From NCBI GenBank assembly GCA_945898515.1, contig CAMDIH010000021.1, positions 1-33,297 of the forward strand: a stretch of DNA of 33,297 bases, written 5' to 3'. A program made the translations under genes and the position numbers. Shown piece after piece: positions 21,951 to 30,331 of this stretch (the first letter of the stretch is position 1; each line of letters opens with the position of its first letter). This DNA is from Candidatus Neomicrothrix parvicella RN1. GTDB taxonomy: Bacteria > Actinomycetota > Acidimicrobiia > Acidimicrobiales > VFJN01. The notes below the pieces were generated by a model. The model did not search any database and was not told the origin of the DNA. It saw nothing but the letters and a program-made list of their open reading frames with translations.

Positions 21951-23105
21951 TCACTCGGAAGCATGATGCGACTGAATTGCCTCCATCACGGCGGCGGTGG
22001 CCGCCGACATGAACTCGGGCCGATGCTCGGCCGCCCAATCTCGGCTCGCCGCAGCTGACACAGCCGACCCCTGGAACTCTGGGAAGACGTAACGGGCCAA
22101 CAATTCGTAACTGTGCCAGGTGGCTTCACGGTCGGCCCACTCATGCGCCATGTTGAGAAAGGTGCCGAAGCCGCCCGACTGCTCGACCAGTCGGGCGATC
22201 TGGGCTTTGGCATCCTCCACCGTGCCGATCACCGCAAACCCCGAGGCGTTCATGGCATTGGCCATCTCCTCCACATCGGTGGTGTCCGGGCCTAATGGCA
22301 GAGCGGCGACCCGCTGAAAATAATCCACCCACTGGGGGAGTCCGAAACCCACGTCGCGGTAGGCCTGTTCTTTCGTGTCGGCAATATGCATCGGACCGAC
22401 GAGACGCCACTTTTTCCGATCCACCGAGGTACCGAAGGCTGCGCTGCGCTCCTCCATCACGTTCCAATGAGAGCCCAGCACATCAAACCCGCCCTGATTG
22501 GTGGCCCCCAGCGACAGCAGCGACACGCCGTGCTTGCCGGCCAACCGGGGGCCCGACGGCGAGATCTGCGCCGCCACGGCGATCTCGAAACAGGGCTGCG
22601 AGTAGGGCCGCAACTGGAGGCGCGCATCACGCAGGGTGAACCAACTGCTTTCGTGGGTTACCGGGGCCGCCCCTTCCAAGAGGGCCAGGATCACCTCGAG
22701 GGCCTCTTCCATCATCTCCCGTTGTCGACTCACGTCGATCCCCATCATGAAGGCGTCCGACGGTAAGGCACCCGGCCCCACCCCGAACATCACCCGACCG
22801 CGGGTGAGGTGGTCGAGCAGCACCATTCGGTCGGCCAGCATCAGGGGCTGGTGGTAGGGGAGCGAGCTCACACCGGTGCCGAGGCGAATGTGTTGGGTGC
22901 GTTGGGCCGCCGCCGCAATGAACACCTCCGGGCTGGCGATGATTTCGTAGCCCGCTGAGTGGTGCTCGCCAATCCAGACTTCATCAAAACCCAGGGCATC
23001 GAGGTGAACCACTAGGTCGAGATCGCGCTCAAGGGCCAGGGTGGGATTTTGGCCCACCGGGTGAAACGGGGCCAGGAACACACCGAAGGAAAGAGGCCAG
23101 TCCAT
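21951..23105 (-). CDS. LLM-class flavin-dependent monooxygenase
   Basis: This 384-residue protein has a bacterial-luciferase-like TIM barrel using reduced flavin. Typical blocks are SFGVFLAPFHPVGQ at the N-terminus, FDEVWIGEHHSAGYEIIASP, IRLGTGVSSLPYHQPLMLADRM and LDHLTRGRVMFGVGPGALPSDA. Resemblance to limonene-monooxygenase-like LLM proteins is by eye. The start ATG 23105 has TAGGCT 6 nt upstream, a leaderless layout. It stands convergent to gcvT and upstream of nothing obvious, so its substrate is open. Confidence 0.88.
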   Translation of the reverse strand: MDWPLSFGVFLAPFHPVGQNPTLALERDLDLVVHLDALGFDEVWIGEHHSAGYEIIASPEVFIAAAAQRTQHIRLGTGVSSLPYHQPLMLADRMVLLDHLTRGRVMFGVGPGALPSDAFMMGIDVSRQREMMEEALEVILALLEGAAPVTHESSWFTLRDARLQLRPYSQPCFEIAVAAQISPSGPRLAGKHGVSLLSLGATNQGGFDVLGSHWNVMEERSAAFGTSVDRKKWRLVGPMHIADTKEQAYRDVGFGLPQWVDYFQRVAALPLGPDTTDVEEMANAMNASGFAVIGTVEDAKAQIARLVEQSGGFGTFLNMAHEWADREATWHSYELLARYVFPEFQGSAVSAAASRDWAAEHRPEFMSAATAAVMEAIQSHHASE

Positions 23106-23149
23106 AACCCCAGCCTAGGGCAGCGCGAACCGGGCTCCGGCGGGGTGGA

Positions 23150-23575
23150 TCAGGCCAGTTGCCGGGCGATGGTTCCCGTGTCGTAGTAGTAGCGGGCGCC
23201 CATAAGATCCGCCTCCTGAAACTGGAATACGGCGGCCACCCGGCAACGGAAGCGCCGGCCGGTGGCCGGGAACTGCGCCCGAGAGCCCAGGTGGGATCCC
23301 CTCATCCACATCTCGACCACCATCGACCCCTCGGAGTGGTGGCTATCGATCATCTCGAAAGCCAGGTCGGGGAAAGTGGCAAAGGTGGTCTCGTGATAAC
23401 GCCGAACTTGATCGGCCCCATCGAACACCCGTTGGTTCCCCACCAGTTCGTAGCGCGGATGGGTAAAACAGGCCAAGGCCGCCTCCACGTCCTGCTGATT
23501 GAGGGCCGCCAGCAAGTCCGCTACCACCGCGGCTCGGTGATCACGAAGCTTGGATCCGATCGGGCTCACAGACAC
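23150..23575 (-). CDS. SnoaL/NTF2-like protein
   Basis: This 141-residue alpha+beta-barrel protein opens with helices (AAVVADLLAALNQQDVEAALACF), then THPRYELVG...GADQVRRYHETTFATFPDLAFEMI and strands MVVEMWMRGSH, GRRFRCRVAAVFQFQ, which is the SnoaL-like layout. Family members are cyclases, isomerases or hydrolases of small molecules, some of steroids. It follows the class II aldolase gene by 17 bp and is probably co-transcribed. The start is GTG 23575; a second GTG two codons on is possible. Confidence 0.78.
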   Translation of the reverse strand: MSVSPIGSKLRDHRAAVVADLLAALNQQDVEAALACFTHPRYELVGNQRVFDGADQVRRYHETTFATFPDLAFEMIDSHHSEGSMVVEMWMRGSHLGSRAQFPATGRRFRCRVAAVFQFQEADLMGARYYYDTGTIARQLA

Positions 23576-23592
23576 GTCGAGACCCGCCGGGC

Positions 23593-24357
23593 TCAGTCGA
23601 GAAGGTCGGGCTGGTCCGCCACGATCTTGTCGTAGAGCGGCTGGAAACTGAACCAGCCGGCGAAGGGACTCCCCACTTGGTCGCGGGTGAGGCGGGCCAT
23701 CTCAGCGTCGATTTTCACCGGCATCCCGGCGGCTTCGGCCATCAACTGCACCTCGCACGAGCGTTCCATCGTGATGAACAGCCATGCCGCCTCATCCACC
23801 GACCGCCCCACCGTGAGAATCCCGTGATTACGGAGGATGGCCGCCTTGTGCTCGCCGAGTGCATGGGCGATGCGTTTGCCCTCTTCAACATCGATGACCA
23901 CCCCGGTGTAGTCGTCGAAGAGGCCGTGGGCCTCGAAGAACGTGCAGGCATCCTGGGTGACCGGGTCGAGCAGTCGCCCGAGGGTGGACCACGCCCGACC
24001 AGCCTTGCTGTGGGTGTGGGCGGCGGCCTGCACGTCAGGTCGGGCGGCGTGCACCTGCGAATGAATGGCAAAAGCAGCCACGTTCACCGGCCAGTCCCCC
24101 TCCACTACCTCTCCTTGATGGTTGACCAAGATCAGGTCCGAGGCTCGGATAAGCCCGAAGGACAACCCGAACGGGTTTACCCAGAAGCAGTCGGTGCGCT
24201 CCGGATCGCGAGCGGTGAGGTGACCAGCCACCCCCTCGTTGAAACCGAATCGATCGAACAGCCGAAAGGCCGCCGCCATGCGTTGTTTGATGTGGGTGCG
24301 TTCCTGCTCGGGAGAGGCGAACTCGGGCAGGGTATGGGGGCGGTCGGGACGAATCAC
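23593..24357 (-). CDS. class II aldolase/adducin-family protein
   Basis: This 254-residue protein starts at GTG 24357 with GGAGG 7 nt upstream. Metal-site features of the family are visible: NEGVAGHLTARDP, the HTHSKAGRAW pair of histidines, and LRNHGILTVGRSVDEAAWLF with a further His. An extended C-terminus (AEMARLTRDQVG...WFSFQPLYDKIV) is that of the subgroup that is often of unknown substrate. It would catalyse retro-aldol or decarboxylation chemistry on a small hydroxy-acid or a ligand of the adjacent SnoaL-like protein. Confidence 0.88.
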   Translation of the reverse strand: MIRPDRPHTLPEFASPEQERTHIKQRMAAAFRLFDRFGFNEGVAGHLTARDPERTDCFWVNPFGLSFGLIRASDLILVNHQGEVVEGDWPVNVAAFAIHSQVHAARPDVQAAAHTHSKAGRAWSTLGRLLDPVTQDACTFFEAHGLFDDYTGVVIDVEEGKRIAHALGEHKAAILRNHGILTVGRSVDEAAWLFITMERSCEVQLMAEAAGMPVKIDAEMARLTRDQVGSPFAGWFSFQPLYDKIVADQPDLLD

Positions 24358-24509
24358 GGGGCTACCTCCGGGGAAGCACGGAACGACCGCAGCCTACGTC
24401 GTGCAGTGGCGTGAGGTGCGTTCCGATGGCGGGCACCCGGCGGAACCTTGCTGGGCGGCTACCGCCGGCTTCCCCCTGCTTGCCCCAACCGCCCATAATA
24501 ACCGTTACG

Positions 24510-24851
24510 TCAAGTTGCGCCTTCTCCGAGGGGAACCCCTAACAACGGCATGGCCGCGTCGATCACCCACTCGAGCGCCTCACGCGCTTCGCCACCATCG
24601 CCGAGGTCTCGCCGGGCGTCTTCTATCGCGCACTCCAGCACAAACAACTTGTCTCGCAGTTCTTCCAATTCCCGTCGCGTGATCACCAATTCGGATTCGG
24701 CCAATCCGGCTTCCTGCGCCCGTAATCGGCTGATGTAATCCCGTTGGCGACACGCCGGTGCGCAAAACAGCCGGGGCCGCCCGGGGCCGCTGGTTTTAGG
24801 GAAGGCCCGGCCGCACCAGCGGCAGGGTTGGGTAGGGGAGGATAATGTCAC
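24510..24851 (-). CDS. small zinc-ribbon/helical protein
   Basis: This 113-residue protein opens with a zinc ribbon (CRWCGRAFPKTSGPGRPRLFC, split CRWCGRAF...RLFCAPACRQR, two CxxC-type knuckles) and continues with a long charged helix likely to coil (ELVITRRELEELRDKLFVLECAIEDARRDLG). I know this layout from conserved actinobacterial proteins of unknown function. It starts at GTG 24851, with TATGGT 8 nt upstream. It is divergent from the gcvP riboswitch. Confidence 0.7.
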   Translation of the reverse strand: MTLSSPTQPCRWCGRAFPKTSGPGRPRLFCAPACRQRDYISRLRAQEAGLAESELVITRRELEELRDKLFVLECAIEDARRDLGDGGEAREALEWVIDAAMPLLGVPLGEGAT

Positions 24852-24919
24852 TGACGTAAACCATAGTCATCGGCAGTCACTCCAGCGGGTTCTTGCCCGG
24901 GTAGCATGATCGGGCTGAC

Positions 24920-25045
24920 GAACCCGTGTGGGAGAGTCCCGATGCGTGCCCCTCGGGGCGGGTGATCGGGCGCCGAAGGTGCAAACGCCCCGTAACCTCT
25001 CAGGCTCCAGGACCACACGGGGGAGGCGACGCTGAAGCCCCCCGG
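24920..25045 (+). ncRNA. glycine riboswitch
   Basis: The leader of gcvP contains the glycine-aptamer core in order: GTGTGGGAGAG (24926-24936), GGGCGCCGAAGG (24979 region), and CTCTCAGGC-TCCAGGACC followed by GGGGGAG. Only one full aptamer is evident; the sequence after it (GGGGTGACAGCGGGGGACC) may form a partial stem. The Shine-Dalgarno of gcvP lies about 45 nt further down. It probably switches gcvP on when glycine is high, the usual sense for this class. A weak -10 box, TAGCAT, lies at 24902-24907. Confidence 0.9.
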
Positions 25046-25096
25046 GGTGACAGCGGGGGACCAACCCCACCCGCCCCCACAACCTCGGAGCCGTTG

Positions 25097-27931
25097 TTGA
25101 ACCCTCAACCAGCCATCACCTTTGCCGATCGACACATCGGCCCACGCCCGGATGAAGTTGAGCACATGCTCGCCACCCTCGGCGTCGCCACGCTCGGCGA
25201 ACTCATCGATCAGGCCGTACCGAAAACCATCCGCAACGACCAACCGTTGTCGTTGCCCGACGCCCGCTCCGAGCCCGAGGTGCTGGCGGCACTGGGACAG
25301 CTAGCGGCGCAGAACACCGTGATCACATCGCTTATCGGCGCGGGCTACTACGGCACCCACACCCCCGGTGTCATTCTGCGAAACGTACTGGAGAACCCCG
25401 CGTGGTACACGGCCTATACGCCGTATCAGCCCGAGATCAGCCAGGGCCGGCTGGAGGCCCTCCTCAACTTCCAAACCATGGTCACCGACCTCACCGGCAT
25501 GGACATCGCCAACGCCTCGATGCTCGATGAGTCGACCGCCGCCGCCGAAGCTATGACCCTGATTCGGCGTTCCACCAAGCATCGCTCCACCAAATTCTTC
25601 GTCGACAACCAGACGCATCCCCAAACCATTTCGGTGCTAGCCGCCCGGGCGGAACCAATCGGCATCCAACTCGTCGTGGCCAACTGCGCCACTCTCGATG
25701 CCACCGATGTGTTCGGGGCCCTACTCCAACATCCCGGCACCCACGGGGAAGTACGCGACCTCTCCCCCACTATCGCCGCCGTACACGCCAGCGGAGGCCT
25801 GGTGGCCGTCGCCACCGACTTGCTGGCCTGCACGGTGCTCACGCCACCGGGTGAGCAAGGGGCCGATGTGTGTATCGGCTCCACCCAACGCTTCGGTGTG
25901 CCCCTCGGCTACGGCGGTCCCCATGCCGGGTTCCTCGCTACCCGCGACGCCTTGCGCCGCTCCATGCCCGGTCGCCTGGTGGGGGTGTCGGTCGACGCCG
26001 CCGGTCGGCCCGCCCATCGCCTCGCGCTGCAAACCCGCGAACAGCACATCCGTCGAGAGAAGGCCACGTCGAACATCTGCACCGCTCAGGTGTTGCTCGC
26101 CGTCACGGCATCCATGTTCGCGGTGTACCACGGGCCCGAAGGCCTGCGACACATCGCCGAGCAGGTCCACCACCGCACCGCTCGCCTGGCGGCGGGTCTG
26201 CGCGCCGCCGGATTCGAACTCACCGCCGATGCCTTCTTCGACACGCTCACCCTGCGATGCCCGTCGCGAGCCGACGAACTGCTGGCGGCGGCCCTGGCCC
26301 ACGGGCTCAACCTTCGCCGCCTCGACGACGACACCATCGGGATCTCCCTGGATGAGACCACCGGCGAAGACGTTCTCGCCGCCCTGGCCGCCGCCCTGCA
26401 TCTGGTGATACCGGCTCACGCGGATGGTGCCATCCCTGCCACCTTGGCTCGCACCACGTCGTTCCTCACCCACCCGGTGTTCTCGACGTACCGCTCCGAG
26501 ACCGACATGTTGCGATACCTGCGTTCGCTGTCGGACCTCGACATCGCCCTCGACCGCTCCATGATCCCGTTGGGTTCTTGCACGATGAAACTCAACGCCA
26601 CCACCGAGATGACCGCGGTCACCTGGCCCGAGTTCGGGAACATCCACCCCTTCTCCCCCACCGACCAAGCCCTGGGCTATCGAGAACTCATCACCACCCT
26701 CGAGGCGTGGTTGGCGGAAATCACCGGCTACGACAAGGTGTCGATCCAACCCAATGCCGGATCACAGGGCGAGTTGGCCGGCCTCCTCGCCATCCGTGGC
26801 TACCACGCCTCCCGCGGGGAAGCCGCCCGCAGCGTGTGCCTCATTCCCTCGTCCGCCCACGGCACCAACGCCGCCTCGGCGGTGATGGCCGGGATGCGGG
26901 TGGTCGTGGTGGCCTGTGATGACGACGGCAATGTTGATGTCGCCGATCTCGAGGCCAAGGTGGTGGAGCACGCCAACGATCTCGCCGTGCTCATGGTCAC
27001 CTACCCCTCCACCCACGGCGTGTTCGAGGAGCGGATCACCGACCTCTGCGACCTGGTGCACCGTCACGGTGGACAGGTGTACATCGACGGCGCCAACCTC
27101 AACGCCCTCGTCGGGGTAGCCCGACCAGGCTGGTTCGGCGGTGACGTGAGCCATCTCAATCTCCACAAAACCTTCTGCATCCCCCACGGTGGCGGCGGAC
27201 CCGGGGTGGGTCCGGTGGCGGTGCGAGCCCACCTGGCTCCGTTCCTACCCAACCACCCCCTCCTGGCCGAAGCGGGCCCGGCGACAGGCCCCGGGGCCAT
27301 CTCCGGTGCGCCTTATGGGTCGGCATCGATCCTGCCGGTCTCGTGGGCCTTCATAGCGCTCATGGGGCCCGACGGGCTGCGTCAGGCCACCGAATTGGCG
27401 ATCCTCAACGCCAACTATGTGGCGGATCAACTCCACGCTGCGTACCCCGTGCTCTACACCGGTGATCACCGACGAGTAGCCCACGAGTGCATCCTTGACC
27501 TCCGCCCCATCACCGCCGCCACCGGCGTCACCGTGGACGATGTGGCCAAGCGGCTCATCGACTTCGGATTCCACGCCCCCACCATGAGTTTCCCGGTGGC
27601 GGGCACGTTCATGGTGGAACCCACCGAGTCCGAATCCCTGCCCGAACTGGACCGTTTCATCCAGGCCATGCTCGCCATCCGCGAGGAAATCGCCGCCATC
27701 GAACGTGGTGAAGTGCCCCACGACACCAGTGCCTTGGCCCAGGCCCCCCATACCGCCGAGGAGATCCTCGTGGCGGAATGGGATCGCCCCTACAGCCGGG
27801 AGCAAGCGGCCTACCCGCTTCCCTCCCTTCGCCACGGGAAGTATTGGCCCCCGGTGAGCCGCATCGACGGCGGCCATGGCGACCGCAACCTCATCTGCGC
27901 CTGTCCCCCACCCGAGGCGTACGAGACCTGA
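25097..27931 (+). CDS. gcvP: glycine dehydrogenase (decarboxylating), P protein
   Basis: This 944-residue PLP enzyme decarboxylates glycine and passes the aminomethyl group to lipoyl-GcvH. The single-chain form is complete: N-terminal half ([42 protein letters not shown]), middle ([14 protein letters not shown]) and the PLP-lysine segment [20 protein letters not shown]. The start is taken as TTG 25097, with GGAG 6 nt upstream; the adjacent TTG 25094 is possible. A longer open frame back to 24926 merely runs through the riboswitch. No ATG exists near the true start, so a TTG start is unusual but fits weak basal translation under riboswitch control. Confidence 0.95.
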   Translation: MNPQPAITFADRHIGPRPDEVEHMLATLGVATLGELIDQAVPKTIRNDQPLSLPDARSEPEVLAALGQLAAQNTVITSLIGAGYYGTHTPGVILRNVLENPAWYTAYTPYQPEISQGRLEALLNFQTMVTDLTGMDIANASMLDESTAAAEAMTLIRRSTKHRSTKFFVDNQTHPQTISVLAARAEPIGIQLVVANCATLDATDVFGALLQHPGTHGEVRDLSPTIAAVHASGGLVAVATDLLACTVLTPPGEQGADVCIGSTQRFGVPLGYGGPHAGFLATRDALRRSMPGRLVGVSVDAAGRPAHRLALQTREQHIRREKATSNICTAQVLLAVTASMFAVYHGPEGLRHIAEQVHHRTARLAAGLRAAGFELTADAFFDTLTLRCPSRADELLAAALAHGLNLRRLDDDTIGISLDETTGEDVLAALAAALHLVIPAHADGAIPATLARTTSFLTHPVFSTYRSETDMLRYLRSLSDLDIALDRSMIPLGSCTMKLNATTEMTAVTWPEFGNIHPFSPTDQALGYRELITTLEAWLAEITGYDKVSIQPNAGSQGELAGLLAIRGYHASRGEAARSVCLIPSSAHGTNAASAVMAGMRVVVVACDDDGNVDVADLEAKVVEHANDLAVLMVTYPSTHGVFEERITDLCDLVHRHGGQVYIDGANLNALVGVARPGWFGGDVSHLNLHKTFCIPHGGGGPGVGPVAVRAHLAPFLPNHPLLAEAGPATGPGAISGAPYGSASILPVSWAFIALMGPDGLRQATELAILNANYVADQLHAAYPVLYTGDHRRVAHECILDLRPITAATGVTVDDVAKRLIDFGFHAPTMSFPVAGTFMVEPTESESLPELDRFIQAMLAIREEIAAIERGEVPHDTSALAQAPHTAEEILVAEWDRPYSREQAAYPLPSLRHGKYWPPVSRIDGGHGDRNLICACPPPEAYET

Positions 27932-27976
27932 CGCCAGCGGGCCCGTCGGCCGGTTGGTGACCCCATCCCCGCCGCC

Positions 27977-27982
27977 TATCCT
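27977..27982 (+). promoter_or_regulatory. probable -10 box of leaderless DoxX-like gene
   Basis: TATCCT lies 6 nt before ATG 27989, and no ribosome site is present. Confidence 0.45.
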
Positions 27983-27988
27983 GTGCCC

Positions 27989-28372
27989 ATGGCCTCTGAT
28001 GAGCAACGAGCACTGGGACTAGCGGCGTTTCTGGGCACGGCGGGCGTGATGCATTTCGTACGACCAGAAGCCTTCGACATCATCGTGCCCGACTGGATGC
28101 CGGGGTCCAAGCGCACCGTCACCTTGGTGAGCGGAGGCATCGAGATAGCCGGTGCGCTCTTGGTGGCCAACCGGCGCACCCGGAAACTGGGTGCCGTGGT
28201 GTGCCTGCTGACCTTCATCGGGGTGTACCCGGCGAACCTCCAGTCCGCCATCAGCGGAGGTACCGCTGACGCGCCGGCGCCGTTCAACTCAGCCGGCGCC
28301 GCCTGGGCCCGCCTGCCGCTCCAGATCCCCATGATCCGCTGGGCCCGCCGGGTGTATCAAGACCAAAACTAG
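27989..28372 (+). CDS. DoxX-like membrane protein
   Basis: This 127-residue protein has four hydrophobic segments, with the DoxX-like pattern GVMHFVRPEAFDIIVPDWMP early, VTLVSGGIEIAGALLV and LGAVVCLLTFIGVYPANLQ, and an amphipathic C-terminus. DoxX-like proteins lie in the membrane; some support thiosulfate or quinone chemistry, most are uncharacterised. The start at ATG 27989 fits the TATCCT box; a GTG at 27983 is in frame. The stop overlaps the opposing LLM gene by 4 nt. Confidence 0.8.
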   Translation: MASDEQRALGLAAFLGTAGVMHFVRPEAFDIIVPDWMPGSKRTVTLVSGGIEIAGALLVANRRTRKLGAVVCLLTFIGVYPANLQSAISGGTADAPAPFNSAGAAWARLPLQIPMIRWARRVYQDQN

Positions 28373-29397
28373 AGGACCAGTTCGGCGATCTCCTCCAGCA
28401 TGAACGGCGGCCCGCTCACGAGCAACTGCGTGACGCAGCTCTCGCGCCAGGCCTCCAGGTCGTCCCGTACCTTGTCCTTGGGGCCGATCAAATACACGTC
28501 TTCCACCATGGCGGTGGGCACGTAACCGGCGGCTTCGGCCTTGCGCCCGTCGAGGTAGGCCTCCTGGATCTTGTCGCACTCGGCCTCGTAGCCGAGGCGC
28601 ACGAACACATCGCGGTGGAAGTTGCGGTCCTTGGCCCCCATGCCGCCCACATAGAGCGCCAGGGTGGGGCGCAGGAGATCGGCGCAGGCTCCCACGTCGT
28701 CGCCCAAGATGGTGGGCACCACACAGGCCACCTCAAAGGTCTCCGCACCCTGTCGGGCACCCGGCCGGGCGAATCCCTCCGCCAGTGCCTCCCGGTAGAA
28801 CCCATCGGCCTTCGGTGAGAAGAACATCGGAAGCCACCCGTCACAAATCTCGGCCGCCAGCGCAACGTTCTTCGGACCTTCCGCACCCAGGTAAATCGGA
28901 ATGTCGGTGCGCAGCGGGCGCACAATCGACTTGAGGGGCTTACCGAAACCGGTACCCCCCACTAGCGGCATCTGGTAGTGGTCGCCCACGTACTCAACGG
29001 GCTTGTCGCGCTTGAGGATGGCCCGAATGATCTCGACGTACTCACGGGTGCGGGCCAAGGGCTTGGCGTACTCCTGGGCGTACCACCCCTCCACCACCTG
29101 CGGGCCGCTCACCCCCAGCCCCAGAATGAATCGGCCTCCGGTGAGATGATCCATGGTGATGGCAGTCATGGCCGTAGATGCCGGCGTGCGCGCTGAGATC
29201 TGGGTGATGGCCGTGCCCAACTCCACGCGCTCGGTGGCACTCCCCCACCAGGCCAAGGGCGTGAAACAATCCGAGCCGTAGGCCTCGGACATCCAGACAC
29301 TCTTGAAGCCGAGTCGCTCGGCGGCGGCGACCTGCTCGGCGGCGTCGGGCGGGGGGCCAGAGGAGGGCCAATATCCGATGATGAGTCCGAGGTCCAT
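28369..29397 (-). CDS. F420-dependent LLM-class oxidoreductase
   Basis: This 342-residue luciferase-like TIM-barrel protein resembles the Rv3520c-type F420 family: DLGLIIGYWPSSG, LGFKSVWMSEAYGSDCFTPLAW, ELGTAITQISARTPASTAMTA, MDHLTGGRFILGLGVSGPQVVEGWYAQ and KNVALAAEICDGWLP. M. tuberculosis Rv3520c lies in the cholesterol-catabolism region. The start ATG 29397 has TACGGT 8 nt upstream, so its -35 region would fall in the palindrome at 29418-29457. It is divergent from the amidohydrolase/Rieske operon. Confidence 0.9.
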   Translation of the reverse strand: MDLGLIIGYWPSSGPPPDAAEQVAAAERLGFKSVWMSEAYGSDCFTPLAWWGSATERVELGTAITQISARTPASTAMTAITMDHLTGGRFILGLGVSGPQVVEGWYAQEYAKPLARTREYVEIIRAILKRDKPVEYVGDHYQMPLVGGTGFGKPLKSIVRPLRTDIPIYLGAEGPKNVALAAEICDGWLPMFFSPKADGFYREALAEGFARPGARQGAETFEVACVVPTILGDDVGACADLLRPTLALYVGGMGAKDRNFHRDVFVRLGYEAECDKIQEAYLDGRKAEAAGYVPTAMVEDVYLIGPKDKVRDDLEAWRESCVTQLLVSGPPFMLEEIAELVL

Positions 29398-29417
29398 AGG
29401 ACGCCACCGTAGTCTGG

Positions 29418-29457
29418 ATACCCCTCAGACTAGAACCTGTTCTAGTCTGAGGGGTAT
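29418..29457. promoter_or_regulatory. perfect 40-bp palindrome, KstR-like operator
   Basis: Left arm ATACCCCTCAGACTAGAAC (29418-29436) is exactly complementary to the right arm (29439-29457) around a central CT. The centre, TAGAACCTGTTCTA, fits the published KstR consensus TNNAACNNGTTNNA. It covers TAGTCT, 7 nt before ATG 29456, and reaches into that start codon. On the other side it covers the -35 zone of the LLM gene. One TetR-type repressor could therefore silence both directions. Confidence 0.75.
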
Positions 29458-30331
29458 GGGTTTTCCTTCCGACGTTGGCGTCATCGACCTGATGCTGGGC
29501 ATTCCCGAAGGCTCCAAGAAGGAGTGGTACGGATTTCTGCGGGCCGGCCTGATGGACGACGAATCCAAGGCCATGGAGTTCCCGGCGCAATACATGTTCA
29601 AAGACGTCCCCCAGGACATGGATGCCGACGCCGATCCCGTGGCGGTGGTCCTCGGCGAGATGGACCACTTCGGGATCGAGCGGGCGATGCTCGGCGTGAG
29701 TTTTGCCCGTGCCACTTCCACCCGGGCGGTCACCGAACACCCTGACCGGTTCTTTGCCTCCTACGAGGTGAACCCCAACCTTGGGATGCAGGCCGTGCGC
29801 GATCTCGTCAAGGCCTACGAAACTCTCGGCATCAAAGCGGCCAGCGCGTTCCCCGCCGGCATGACCCCGCAGGTCCCCATCAACGACAAGCGCTTTTACC
29901 CGATCTACGCCAAGTGCATCGAACTCGACATCCCCATCTGCATCACCACCGGGGTGCCCGGACCCCGGGTGCCCATGCTCTGCCAGAAAACTGAGTTACT
30001 CGACGAGGTGTGCTGGTTCTTCCCCGAACTCAAGATCGTGATGCGCCACGGCGCCGAGCCCTGGGATGCCCTGGCGGTGAAGTTGATGCTCAAGTGGCCG
30101 AACCTCTATTACTCCACCTCGGCCTTCGCCCCTCGCTACTACCCGCCGACCATCATCGACTTCGCCAACAGTCGTGGTGCCGACAAGGTGATGTACGCCG
30201 GGTACTTCCCCATGGGCCTTTCCCTCGAGCGCATCTTCTCGGAACTTCCCCATGTGCCCCTCAAGGATGACGTGTGGCCGAAGTTCCTCCGTCACAACGC
30301 CGTGCGGGTATTCAACCTGGAGACCTCATGA
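29456..30331 (+). CDS. amidohydrolase-2 (ACMSD-like) family protein
   Basis: This 291-residue TIM-barrel protein starts at ATG 29456, which begins at the edge of the palindrome. The family features are visible: VGVIDLMLGIP at the N-terminus, HFGIERAMLGVSFAR, NPNLGMQAVRDLVKAYETLGIKAASAF, then PICITTGVPGP, IVMRHGAEPWDA (a His ligand) and YYSTSAFAPRYYPPT, KVMYAGYFPMGLS. The usual N-terminal HxH is absent; the start reads DLMLG, and the later active-site Asp looks replaced (YAGYFP), so the metal site may be reduced. Probable role: hydrolysis or decarboxylation of a catabolic intermediate. It overlaps the Rieske gene by ATGA. Confidence 0.82.
   Translation: MGFPSDVGVIDLMLGIPEGSKKEWYGFLRAGLMDDESKAMEFPAQYMFKDVPQDMDADADPVAVVLGEMDHFGIERAMLGVSFARATSTRAVTEHPDRFFASYEVNPNLGMQAVRDLVKAYETLGIKAASAFPAGMTPQVPINDKRFYPIYAKCIELDIPICITTGVPGPRVPMLCQKTELLDEVCWFFPELKIVMRHGAEPWDALAVKLMLKWPNLYYSTSAFAPRYYPPTIIDFANSRGADKVMYAGYFPMGLSLERIFSELPHVPLKDDVWPKFLRHNAVRVFNLETS

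Noticed and set aside
24480-24520. AT-rich CCATAATAACCGTTACG as promoter for the class II aldolase gene
   Set aside because: It is about 140 bp from the start and box spacing on the minus strand is wrong; left as unexplained. The rest of 24358-24509 shows nothing recognisable.
24926-25096. N-terminal extension of GcvP from 24926
   Set aside because: The extra codons are the glycine riboswitch; homology begins at [17 protein letters not shown].
29418-29457. The palindrome as a bidirectional terminator
   Set aside because: It lies between divergent start codons, without T runs, and overlaps promoter boxes.
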